Shown here: positions 45,490 to 57,779 of the stretch, piece after piece
How positions within the stretch are numbered: the first letter of the stretch is position 1
Layout of the letters: every line of letters starts with the position of its first letter
DNA from: Sphagnum magellanicum
Taxonomy: Eukaryota > Streptophyta > Sphagnopsida > Sphagnales > Sphagnaceae
NCBI GenBank assembly: GCA_021904315.1
Contig: CM038913.1
Location: 7,935,958-7,999,957 of the forward strand
Direction of reading: 5' to 3'
Length of the DNA: 64,000 nt
The notes under the pieces: model-generated
The model's input: only the letters and a program-made list of their open reading frames with translations
Told to the model about the DNA's origin: nothing
Databases searched by the model: none
Made by a program: the position numbers and the translations under genes

Positions 45490-47456
45490 CAATTCATTTG
45501 GTGTTTTTTATGTTGGGGGAGTGTATCAAATGTTGTTAGGTGAGCATCCTACTTGAACAAGATTAAACAAATGTTGGAAACCTCCCACAAAATTTCCTTT
45601 CAAGGGACCACAATAACCCGCTATAGTTCCTTCCACAAGTTTTGGATGGAGAAGTTATAACACCTTGACTTGGTGCTTGCATATGTTTCCACATTGTGCA
45701 CATGGACAATCACATGAAGCCCACTCAAATTATGGGTTATGATCCCAATATTTCTTGTGTGGACATTTTTGTTATGTAATAAGGGCCACCCCAAAAGGTC
45801 CCATTAATAATGTGACACATGAATTAGGAATCATTCTTGCCTTGAGGACAACATTCACAACAAATTGTTCCTATTTTCTATTAATCACAAACCCATGATT
45901 TTTCATAGTGCATTGTACTAATAATGAAACAATACATCACCAACTAGTGCATGTATTGCCCAATCAACCTATCTGCCATGAAACCTACCTTTGGATGAAT
46001 AGAAGGTTGTTTGTAGATTGGTATGGTAGTTTTCAATGGCTACATTTATATCTTGCTATGCATAAGGTAAGTTGTGATAACCTACAACCCACATTCCAGT
46101 CTTGGGTAGCCACTTAGATTTCACATACAACCGAAATACCTTTGGAATAAGAAAATTGTTTGCCACTCTTTCTAACTCAGATTTTCCCCACGCATTCATC
46201 TCTTGTCTTCTAGGTGGTATGTGTTGTACATAATCTCTTCCAAGGATTTTAATATAGCTACACAAATAGGTCCATCTTTGATTTTGATGCATTTTAACCA
46301 AACTTGACGAACATGCCACAAGCATAAAAAGACTTTTGTTTAGGGCCACACCTCCCTAGATTACATGAAAAGAAGGTAGTTAGTATTTGTGATTTCCCCA
46401 TATCCAACCAACAACAACCATTCATATATCTTTAACATTGCCTTGCAATGAAGTCATTTCTGTACCTCAAGCTATTTATCTCTACCCTTGCATCATCCAC
46501 AATGAAGGCATTTGGATGTTAATCACTTTGGAACATCGACAAGCTCTTGTTTAATGCATCCATCCATGGGGCTAGGTGACATTGTTTGTAGCTTGATGTG
46601 ATAATGTATGCCACATGGACCCCATTGTACCATTCATCAAATACCATCATTGTGTAGAATATAAACTACAACAACAAGTGATGTATTTTAAGGGGTGGTT
46701 AAAAGAACATCAAGTCATAAATGATGTCAACATCTAGTTCAAATCCCATACCTTTTGTTCATTTGTTCCAAACATGGTGTCAATAGAAACACTATTCTCA
46801 TGGCCATGTTGTAACATCATCTTTCATTGCCATGATGTTTGTATTCCAATTGTGAAGGGCATGTTACATCTTTGAGACCCACCATCATCAACCTCAACAT
46901 TGATCTCTAGATAAAATAAAACATTGTCTTTGTTTTCAATTGCCCACATGCACACATTTTGGGTATCATTTCCATGCTTCTTATACATGTCTTTGGCTAA
47001 CTTCCATGCCATGTTACAAATGTCTTGCTCATTCAAGAACAAATTTCTTGATAGTTCATCATTCCTCTCAATCATCTCTTTCACTCGGCCTTGTGTTTAT
47101 TTGTTCATGACTCAATATATGGAAAGACCCAATTGAAGGTGCTCCAACACAAAGGTTTGAGTATCCTCTGATACATGAACTAAAAATGTTGAATTCAACC
47201 CACTTTTGACCAATCCATGAACAACAAGTCCTTCCTTGTTTACATGTTGGAACATTGCATAACATATTTCTTTAATTTTTGGATGTATGTAAAACCACTT
47301 CAATGTGAAAGAACAACAACAACCTTTCTTATGCAAACTGCCTCGCCTTTTCATTGACACTTGAGGCCCCTTGTGGCCCTTGTTAGTTGTTTCGTGGTTG
47401 CTTTTGTTCTTCTCAATTGACTTCCCCAACATTATATTGGGCATAGGTGCATGCAT
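45490..47456 (-). pseudogene. Mutator-like (MULE) transposase, heavily decayed
   Basis: Read leftward from 47456. An N-terminal zinc-domain-like segment (KEICYAMFQHVNKEGLVVHG) comes first, then NMPFTIGIQTSWQ, the family's conserved lead-in, near 46830. Next are SVSIDTMFGTNE with the first DDE Asp (about 46779), MVFDEWYNGVHVAYII, and WHPNAFIVDDA with the second acidic pair (46490-46507). Then come SKWLPKTGMWVVGYHNLPYA (about 46056-46130) and GRRVDW-like and LVGDVLFHY segments (about 45940). Last is a SWIM zinc finger, CDCPCAQCGNICKHQVKV (45661-45714). Many stops and frame changes break it. Order and motifs match plant MULE transposases, which cut and paste DNA at terminal inverted repeats. Confidence 0.85.
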
Positions 47457-49720
47457 GTTTACAAAATAATCAGTGGGACTGTATTCACATCAGCCTATAC
47501 ATAATTATTCAAATTACCAAATGCATGGAGCTGACATGTTACATTGTATGAAAACACTACATAGAACCAACATGGTGCAAATAAACATCTTTCATTAACC
47601 AAACATGTCAATGATAACAACATTACAATCAATCAACATCTTGTAGCCAACAACATTACATTGAACCAACATGTTATAGATCACAATGTAGTGCATTGTT
47701 GTAGATCACAACAATGCATTGTTACAAATCACCAATAGTCATCATCATGACTTCTATATGAAAAATATTCCATGTTTCCTATGAAATTACCACAAGAATT
47801 ATATATATATATGCCTAGTACCCTTTATTAGTTAAGATGATAATATTTCATGCTACTTCATGGTGAATATGAATATGAAGAAGATGTTGAGTTAGGGATT
47901 AAAATACCTACCTCATGCTTTCCTAATAGTTGTTTGATCTAGGATTATGTAGAATTCATTTTGATGACCTTTCCTAATGAACTTACACTACACATCTCCT
48001 TTATTTTCTTCAATAGCCACAAAATTTGCAACCGTAACCCATGGAACATACCTTTTTCCACAACATTAGTTGCTTTGTATGATGTTGTGGGGTTTGTTGT
48101 AATTCAACCCGCCAAGAGACATCCCTAAAACTAAAAGGGCCTAGGGGATGGTTGCTGAATAGAGGCCATAGTTGCTTCCATTGCCATCTACACTACCATG
48201 ATTTATGTGTGCACTATTGCAATCCTCCACACACATTGCACCATGTCTTTTTTGGACCGGGCCTATCTCTTCCATCCTAAATGCACCTTACCAATTCTTC
48301 CAAAATCACAAAACAAATGATTACTACAAAATGCACAAAAAACTTCCAACACAATATTTTCAGTTAAACCCAAAAATACAAATTCTCTTATTTTGCACCT
48401 TAAACCTTACAAGAATGGATTTACCATAATGGTACCTAAACCATTTACTTCTACATGGATGTTGAACCAAAAGCATACACCAAAACATGCTAAGCAAATA
48501 TGTGTGCTGGTAGGTGGTCAAGTGTTGAATTAAACATGGCAACTAAACTCCTTGATAATGGGAACACTATAGTTTTTATCATTGATTACATTACCACATC
48601 CTTGTGTTGTCCCATGTTTTAATTGCTACAATCCATAATCCCAATTACAACACCATTTCTTTTCTATTTGTATCTCTACCATCCAAAGTGCATGTTCTAC
48701 TAATCCTCAACAAACAAAGACCATGTTAAGGTTCAAAGATCCATACTCTAATGATCCTTGAAAAACACACACCACATTGGGGCCCAATATCCAACCACTC
48801 ATCTTTTGAAATTGAATTTCCTTGATCATTTTTACCCCAATGACAAAGTTGTTCAAACTAACCTCCAATTCTTCTTAGCAAGAGTCCTACTTCATAACAT
48901 TTTGAAAATGATGTACTAGTTCTTTGATGCACGTTATGATGCCACTTGTTGAAAGCCCTTAGGCTTTGACAACTTGCTAGGTTCCCAACAATCTCATAAC
49001 ATGACATCAAGTATGTTCGAAAAACATGTTCTTAGTGGAAGTATGTGAAAACAATCATTTTTCTTGAAAACAAGTTTAACTGTGTGAAAGTCCTAGAAGC
49101 TTTTAACTAAATTTGGAACACCATTGTACAACAAACATTGCAATTTGGAGTCACATTTATTGCCAACACATGTAGTTACAAATTTCATGGATCCTATTAT
49201 AAGGCGAATGTTCTATAAAAAAAGGTCGATCACATCAGTAAAAGTGTTGGGGAGACTATTAAACACATAGATTTTTTGTTGGAAGCTAAAGATGAAGATT
49301 TCAACAATGATATCGTTTACACACTTCCTAGCAATCCTTCAAAACTAATATTTGTAAAATTAGAAAAATGGCCTAGATGTTGATTGTGGTAGGACATGTT
49401 CATGGGTGTAAACGGGCTAATAGGAGCCACAAGCACCCCCTTAAGTGACTTTTAAGGGAATATTCTTGAAAAAAGTTTTCAAAAAATATTTTAAAATCTA
49501 TTATAAAATGTATCATTTTGTTGAGGTTTTTGCTAAAAAATTGCCAAAAATATGTTATTTTCAAAGTTTTCCAAGTCCATTTACAAGTCCTTTGATTGTT
49601 TAAAAATAGGGGTTACAAGTTGTTTTACACTACTTTTGAAGGTCCAAATGTTAATGAAATAATTTCATATTTTGGACATTTATAGAATAAGATATTAAAT
49701 TTGATAATGTGCAAAAATTT
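47457..49720. other. AT-rich intergenic or transposon flank
   Basis: No gene recognised. A plus frame near 49220-49380 (HISKSVGETIKHIDFLLEAK) looks protein-like but is short and unplaced. Confidence 0.4.
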
Positions 49721-49864
49721 TAATTTATTTTCAAGTTAAAATTCTTTTAAAAATTATAATTTATTTTCAAGTTAAAATTCTTTTAAAAATTATAATTTAT
49801 TTTCAAGTTAAAATTCTTTTAAAAATTATAATTTATTTTCAAGTTAAAATTCTTTTAAAAATTA
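49721..49864 (+). repeat. 36-bp tandem repeat, four near-identical copies
   Basis: TAATTTATTTTCAAGTTAAA plus ATTCTTTTAAAAATTA repeats at 49721, 49757, 49793 and 49829 without visible change, so the array is young or recently homogenised. Confidence 0.92.
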
Positions 49865-51199
49865 TTTGGTGTAAAAAACACAGTAGTGGTTACGATTGCT
49901 TTTGGCTCCTATTAGCATAATTGCACCCTCATGTATTATCTTGGATTATCATTTGAAAATTTGTCACCAAGTTTTGTATCTTGAACGATCTTGGTCACAT
50001 CATCCACCACAAATCACATTGAAACATGTGGAAAAGGGCTAGGATAAATCATCACATTATACCAATATACCTTTTGTTAGTGGACATTTGTGGCAAGCAA
50101 TGCAACCCAATGCATTTGTCAGTACGTCATTTTCCACACAAGTATTAGGGTTTCGCTTCAAAGGATTTTCTGAGTTCTTTGCTATACAAGTTCAACATTA
50201 AAGGTTAACAATTTTTTTTAAATACTTACTATAAGTGAACAATTCATGTTTTTAATAGTCATTAAGGTTCATGTGGTTGTGTTTGATATGTATAATTATG
50301 AGATATGGGGAGAGTGAACTATGGTTATGAAACTAAGCTAAAAGTTTGATTGCCTTTGTAGACTAACATTCCACAATCTTTTGATGGTAATAGTTAGTTT
50401 GATTGTGTGAAGAGTTGGGCCTTTGATTGTGTGAAGAATCAAGCCTCCAAGAAAGTATGCAACAATCTTGCATACTTTTGGATGTGTAATTGTTGTTTAT
50501 AAATTAAGCACATGGGTTTAGTCTTGCATGATTGTGTAATTTTTGTGTTTTGTTTTCAAAACATGTATAATTGGGTGCACCCAAATTGATGCATTTTGGT
50601 AAGGGTGATTGTAGGCCACTCAACACATTGATTTCCCAACACAAGAATTACGAAATTTGTCATAAATCAAATGAACAATTGAATAGAAAGGAATAGAAAT
50701 GAAATTTACATTCATGATGTCTTTTTTAAGGTCAATTGGGGATTAGGTATGTACACAAGATGTTGCAACAAAAGAAATGGGTCGATATACACAAACATCA
50801 CTACTAAAATTCCTATTTTTTCAAACTAACCAAGTTGACTAAATGGGTTTATTTTATTAGAGGAAATGTATTTTGTACTAAAGGCTAAGGGCTTCAATGA
50901 CAATGGGTATCTTTTGATTAATTAATTTGACTAGAGTGGCCAATTTGATAATTAGTCAAATTGGACATCTAATGAAATTGGACTTAATCATATCACCTAG
51001 TCAAATTGGTGAGTGGCCTGGTCAATAAGACCACCCAATCTAATCAAATTGGAAAGTGCCCTACTTAATAAGGCCATCTATTATACTCAATCAATAGGGC
51101 TAATTAAGTACGCCTAGTCAAAATGACCAATGGCCTAGTCAAAAAGGCCAATTACAAATTCCAATACTAATTGGGTATCTTGGGATTATTTTTAACATT
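49865..51199. other. Intergenic; loose TAGTCAAATTGG-type repeats at its end
   Basis: No gene seen. From about 50930 to 51160 short phrases such as TAGTCAAATTGG and GGCCTAGTCAAAA recur irregularly. Similar TAGTCAAAA phrases return at 54465-54600, on the far side of the CCATGGTTA array. Confidence 0.5.
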
Positions 51200-53370
51200 T
51201 TGATTATGTTTAACCAAGTAGAAAAATTTGGAAAATGTAAAAGTTAACTAATTATAACTTAATTAATCATGACCAAATTAATTATGGTTAAATTGATTAT
51301 ATTGAAATTAATTTTGGCTCAACTACCTATGAAAAACTAATTAAAATTAAAATTAACCATAACTAATATAACCATGGTTATTATAAACATAACTAAATTA
51401 GCTATATTTATTTTTAACATAAAATTTGGCTACCTTCCATTTAAGTGCATTCGACAATTAGGTTAATCAAGAATCTAACCTTCCTAACAATGTAGATATT
51501 ATTATTTTACCCTAATATGTTTAACCATAATTAAAAGACTGAAAAGAACTTCAATTTTTTAGGAAAACTCCACGACCAAGCGGGAGAAAATAAAATGTGT
51601 TTTTTATTAATTAAAAATTATTTAAAATTTAGCCATGGTTGGTTTTGCCATAAAATATTTATTCATTGGTTAGTTTAACCATATTAACTTTATTAATGGT
51701 TAATTTAACCAATTTTATTTACTCATGGTTTAACCATTTTTAGTTGAATCATATTTAGTTTCCCATAATTATTTTAACCATTTTGATTTTAGCCACAATT
51801 ATTTCATTCATGTTTATTTTAACCATAATTAATTTCTATATGTTTGGTTTTGCCATAAAATATTTATTCATTAGTTATTTTAGCCATATTAATTTTATTA
51901 ATGGTTAATTTAGACAATTTTATTTACTCATCATTAGTTTAATCATTTTTAGTTTAACCATGGTTAATTTTGCCATAAATATTTTAAACATTTTTATTTT
52001 AGCCATAATTATTTATTCATTAGTTAATTTAGCCATATTAACTTTATCAGCGATCAATTTAACATTATTTATTTACTCATGGTTAATTTAACCATTTCTA
52101 GTTTAGCCATGGTTAATTTTGCTCTAAATATTCTAGCCATTTTAATTTTAGCCATAATTATTTCATTCATGTTTATTTTAGCCATAACTAATTTTTTCAT
52201 AATCCGTTTTACCATAAATATTTAGTCATTAGTTAGTTTAGCCATATTATTTTTTATTAATGGTTAGTTTAGCGAAATTTATTTACACATGGTTAGTTTG
52301 ACCATTTATACTTTAGCCATGGTTAATTTTGCCATAAATATTTTAACCATTTTGATTTTAGCCATAATTAATTTATGCATAGTTGGTTTACTCATAAAAT
52401 ATTTATTCATGGTTAGTTTAACCATTTCTAGTTTAGCTTTACCATAAAATATTTATTTCTTAATTAATTTGGCCATATTTATTTTACTCATGGTTAGTTT
52501 AACCATTTATAGTTTAGCCATAAAATATTTATTGATTAGTTAGTTTAGTCATATTAATTTCATTAGTGGTTAGTTTAGTCAAATTTATTTATTCATGGTT
52601 ATTTTAACCATTTATAATTTAGCCATGGTTAATTTTTCCATAAATATTTTAACCATTTTGATTTTAGCCATAATTAATTTATGCATATGGGTTTAGCCAT
52701 AAAATATTTATTTGTTGGTTAGTTTAGCCATATTAACTTTATTCATGGTTTTTAAAACCATTTTTAATTTAGGCACGGTTGGTTTAACCATAAAATATAT
52801 ATTTCTTAGTTAATTTGGCCATATTTATTTTACTCATAATTAGTTCAACCATTTATAGTTTAACCATAAAATATTTATTCATTAATTGTTTTAACTATTT
52901 CTAATTTAGCCATGGTTGGTTTAGCCATAAAATACTTATTCATTGGTTAGTTTGGCTATATTTATTTTACTTATGGTTAATTTAGCCATATTTATTTTAT
53001 TCATGGTTAATTTTAGTCGTTTCTAGTTTGGCCATGGTTGATTTAAACATAAAATATTTATTCATTGGTTAATTTGGCTTTATTTACTTTGTTCATGGTT
53101 ACTTGCACCATATATTTTTTCATGGTTAATTTTACCATTTCTAATTTAGCCATGGTTGGTTTTGCCATAATTATTTTACCCAAATTAGTTTAGTCATGGT
53201 TATTTTTCCATAATTATTTTTATTTTTTGGTTGGTTTAGCCAATATTATTTTAATAATCATTAAGTTTTCCATAATTACCTTAGTTGTGGTTGGTTTAGA
53301 CATTATTATTTTACCAATCATAATTTTGCCATAATTAATTTTTCCTTGGTTAAATTAGCCACCTATTTAA
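51200..53370. repeat. Degenerate CCATGGTTA / AGCCATAATT array, about 2 kb
   Basis: Hundreds of bases are built from diverged phrases: TTAGTTTAACCATGGTTA, TTTTGCCATAAATATTTTAA, TTTAGCCATAATTATTT and AAAATATTTATTCATTGG. A higher-order repeat of roughly 200-270 bases is suggested by recurrences at about 51640, 51850, 52000, 52215 and 52530. No coding frame survives. Confidence 0.75.
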
Positions 53371-56300
53371 TTTATGTAATGTAAGTATGTGGCTAAATAG
53401 CCTAAATACAATTAACTTACATGTAGGTGTATTTATTTAGACATACCCTACCTATATTCCACATATTTACCTATATTTTAGCTTATAGGTAACCTAATTA
53501 TATAGGCTAAGGTAAACCATTTATATACTTATGATAAATTACTAGTTGGTTAACTAGTTATTTATTTAAAATACACTAATGAATGTGTAATTAAATAGTT
53601 AAATATTAATCATTACAAATACATTGTTGATAATTACAATGAATTAGGTCAATTTTGTAAGGATTAGTTATAATTTGGTTGTAATTATCAATCAACAATA
53701 TAGTACATTATAATTATCTTGATATTTTATATAATTCAATGATTTATAATATGGTTATAATTTTTATTATAAGTAAATAACTAGACATTAACTATTAGTA
53801 GTTTTTATTTTAAATTAATTAACATACATATTTACCTACCTCTTTGTTTATTTATTTACTTAATTTATGTATCTTACATAGTTATTTAGGAATAATGTTG
53901 TGTGAACTAAAGGTTCTAGTGTTGTGTGGACATGAAAGTGTTTCTCCTTCCCAAAAGTTTGTCTCATATTGTTTGTCATCCTTTCCATGATGAGCAATAT
54001 AAATGGATGCATGATAAGCATCCAAGACATAAAAAATATTTTTAAAAGGAAGCCCTATTATGAACCAATTGAAAAGGCTTAACTTTAAAGGTTAAATTCA
54101 AAATGAAATAGGATCTTCCTACCTGGGTCATTTAGGTGTAGGCTTAATTTATGTGGTGTACATTTAAACTTAGTAAAGGTCATAGCTTAGGTTGCCCTTG
54201 CCTACTTTAGGCTTTTATACCTAGTTGCTAGTTATAAACTCCTAGACCTAGGCATAGGTGTTTAAGTTGTAGGTTCTTAGACATAGGGACCTTAGGAATA
54301 AGTATCTAATTTTAGGTTTAACTTAGGTTGCTTAGATTCTATTCACATGGCATAGCATAGTGGCCAATGTTTAAATGCCACGTGGCATAACTTAGATGGC
54401 CAATGTTAAAATGCCATGTGGCATAACTTAAATGGTCAATGTTTAAATGCCACATGGTATTTGCCTAGTCAAAATGGTGTTCGATTAGTCAAAAAATCAT
54501 TTGACTACTATATTGACTAATCAAAAGTATTAGTCAAAAATACTAGTTGAAATGTACTAGTCAAAAATGCCAACCTAGGCATGGTCAAAAAGTTCATGGC
54601 CCAATCACAATGGACATGTTCAAAACAACTTGTCCGAAATGATTGAGAGGTTTTTTTGACACCTATCCAAAATGGGTCTTTTTTTACCAAAATTTCTAGT
54701 AAAAAAAATTAGGAATTTTAGTAGTGCATGTATTAAAAAATACATTACATATAGTTGGCCTTAGGGCAAATCCTTAAACATATAAGGGTTATAGTCTAGG
54801 TTTTTTTGCATGTATGGTGGGCAAAGGGCTTTTGCTAATATTTCAAAGAAGATTGGAACCAAGTGAAAATTTTGCAATTAAACCTTGTAATCCAACAAAA
54901 CTTCTTGGGATACTAGGTGATTTAAAGGGAGTCACAAAATTTTCTACAAAAGTGGAATTTTTGTGTGTACATATGTAATAGGACCATGTTTCATGATTAT
55001 GTACCCTTTGCCTTGCATTAGTTTAGTTCACCTTATCATGTTCCACACCCAAAGCCTCCCGCATTAATGTGGGTACATGCACTTGTAACATGGTGGTTAC
55101 ATGAATTGAAAAGGTTTGTAGCATGTAAAATTTATAGGGATAGTTGTAACATGTTCAAAATTTTCATTATGATAATTTGGAGCAATTGGAATATCTTTCT
55201 TGCAAATTTTATTTTTCGCCTATCTATTTATCAGGTTGTAGCCCTTGCCACAACTTTTGTACATGGATCTTGGAAATGAACACCATCTTTGCCATCCTTT
55301 AGCTTTTTGTTACACAATCATCTATTACAATGGCATCCTTTCTATAATGTACCTTCATAGAACTTTTGTGACAAATATTGGTGGTATTTGTACATCGCCA
55401 ATGAACAATTGAAATATGTTAATTGAATAGATTATATGATTTAATTTAATAGATTCCTTGCTTAACTAATATGTTATTATGAAATTTGGAAAGTACTTCA
55501 ATTAGCAAGCAACTACACCACATGTCCACAAAACTATCCTAGAAGATTACAAAATCAAAGGTGAAATTTAGGTGAAAAAGGTACCCAACTTGTATGGATT
55601 TTTTGTCCATGTGATCTGAATGTTCCTTTGTAATGTCCATCAATACATAAAAACTAGATGGTTTACTTCTATTATTTTCATTTTATGGGCATTTTGGCAA
55701 CACAATCAGAAAAGCAATGTCCATATTTGAGACAAAATATTCCTTGAATACAAAATATACTATCCACCACAATCCATCCATTGCATACTAGTATAACAAA
55801 AACTTTAAACCAAAAGATTAGAAGACATTTTTAAATAGGTCTTGCATGTAATTATTACATTTTAAATATTTGTAACATGTGGTAACATTTGCAAAGTACC
55901 ATTGACAAATGTTACAAAAAAGGACAAATACAATGCATACATAAACCTTGTTGAAATGTGTTATGCATGATGTTTGGCAAAAATGGAAACAAAATATAAA
56001 TGAATGCATACAATGTTTCTATGCTAACCCATTCATATTAATATGCACCTATTTTCACACTATGGTTTGAATTTCAGAGACTTATTGCAAACAAGTCCAT
56101 AGCCATTATAGAGACTTGATCATGTAAGGTAATGAAAACATTTTGTAACATTGTGTATAGTCTCTTGCCAATCTCCTACAATACAGTATCATGTACATGC
56201 ATTTTATACTTGGAACAATATGTTGTGGGTGATGGAATATATAATGAACATGTGAGCAATTGGACATATATCATTGCCATGGAATTAACATATTATACAT

Positions 56301-57158
56301 GCAATTGGAAGCACAAATGAACATTAATCGGCATGTTACCTGAAATCTACATCTTATATAAGTAAAAATGTCAAGATGTGTTTTCATATGGTAATGGGTT
56401 TGTTGCAATTAGTTCATGATTGGCACTTCCTCCTCCATTATAAACAACAATAATGGGGATGGTTACAATATGTTCCTTTTCATCCCCTACAACAGAAGTA
56501 AGAGTCATCTTGTGTTAAATGATTCGGGTGAAGTTATAAACCCTAATTCCTCATAATCAAATTTCTATGAGAAAGTTTTAGGCTCTAAACAAATTGGGTA
56601 ACTATTATACCTTTGTCTATATTGGATGGAATGTCAATGATAGTGACATCTTCAATCTACGAACATGTACATTGTAGAAATTCACCATATGAATGTATAG
56701 GTAATACCTCCAAGAAGTTGGGGCCATCAATAAATAATATTGTGTTATAAATCGTTATCATAGCTTCCACAATTGCAACTTATTTAGAAGCTTGAATATT
56801 GCATTTGCTAAGCTCAATGTTGGGCCCAATAGTGGTTCCATCTATAAGAGTAAAAATATAATTGGCAAGGTGAATAGCTTTTAACATATCCTTTGATTAC
56901 ATATTGGTGATGAATCAAATCCATTGGTTGACATGTGATGATGTTGCATTATATTATGCAACTGTAGTTTACACTAATCTTCACCAGCAACAATCGGTTT
57001 TAGTGCAACTACAAAAAATAGATATTGGCCATTAATGAAGGTTCCAAATCCATACACAAAAAAAACATGTTATTTGTGCAAACATAACCAATAGACATCT
57101 AAACTATATATCTCTAAACATAAAAGCAACTTCTTTCTAAACATAATAGCTTTTAGGT
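53371..57158. other. AT-rich intergenic DNA, no gene seen
   Basis: Frames of 60-70 codons only. The sequence near 53860-55060 holds repeated short words but no family I recognise apart from the 36-bp repeat at 54347. Confidence 0.5.
54347..54457 (+). repeat. 36-bp tandem repeat, three copies
   Basis: TGGCCAATGTTTAAATGCCA, CGTGGCATAACTTAGA and variants repeat at 54361, 54397 and 54433. TGCCACGTGGCA forms a short palindrome in the first unit. Confidence 0.8.
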
Positions 57159-57410
57159 CAAATTCTTTAAGGAGTATCATTAAGGACAAAAGTCCTTAAT
57201 GGAGTCCTTTTTTGTCCTATATTTTGATCCCGATCCATATTAATGAGTCAAAACGTGTCAAATGTTTTATAAGTATATTTTTTACCACAAGAATTTTATA
57301 TTCCATCAATCTCATCCATTTTGTGTCTTTACATGGTCAAACAATACTATGTAAAGGAGTATAGAAAGGGTGACATTGTGACAATATTTTGGTACTCCTT
57401 AAAGAATTTG
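57159..57410. mobile_element. MITE-like element with perfect 18-bp terminal inverted repeats
   Basis: CAAATTCTTTAAGGAGTA at 57159-57176 is the exact inverse of TACTCCTTAAAGAATTTG at 57393-57410. The 252-bp element encodes nothing and contains an inner hairpin, AAGGACAAAAGTCCTT. Size and structure fit a MITE. No clear target duplication was found, so the superfamily is open. Confidence 0.72.
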
Positions 57411-57612
57411 GATTGTTCTTTCTAAATTAACACCAATTTCTCTCTAAAGATAATAGGGGCTTATTTCTAGACTTAACAACAACTTTTTTAGACTTAACAA
57501 GAGCTTATATTTGAACATACAAATAACATTTGTCTAAACGTAACATACCCTTCTTAGTATATTAAATTACAGCTTTTCTCTAAACTGAACTACAACCTCT
57601 CTCTAAACTTGA

Positions 57613-57775
57613 ATGTAATTTTATTTATAATTCTTAGTACATGCATCACAAGCAATCCTAAACTTTACACATGTAATTTTATTTGTAATTTTTAATAATT
57701 GCATCACAAGCAATCATAAACTTTATAAATGTAAATTTATTTGCGATTCCTAGCACCTGCATCACGTGCAATCCA
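57613..57775 (+). repeat. 58-bp tandem repeat, about 2.8 copies
   Basis: ATGTAATTTTATTTATAATT...GCATCACAAGCAATCCTAAA repeats at 57613, 57671 and 57729, the last copy partial and more diverged. Confidence 0.85.
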
Positions 57776-57779
57776 ACCA

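Noticed and set aside
45908..46117. Plus-strand frames over the MULE relic (also 46924-47136)
   Set aside because: They are shadows; the minus strand carries the transposase motifs.
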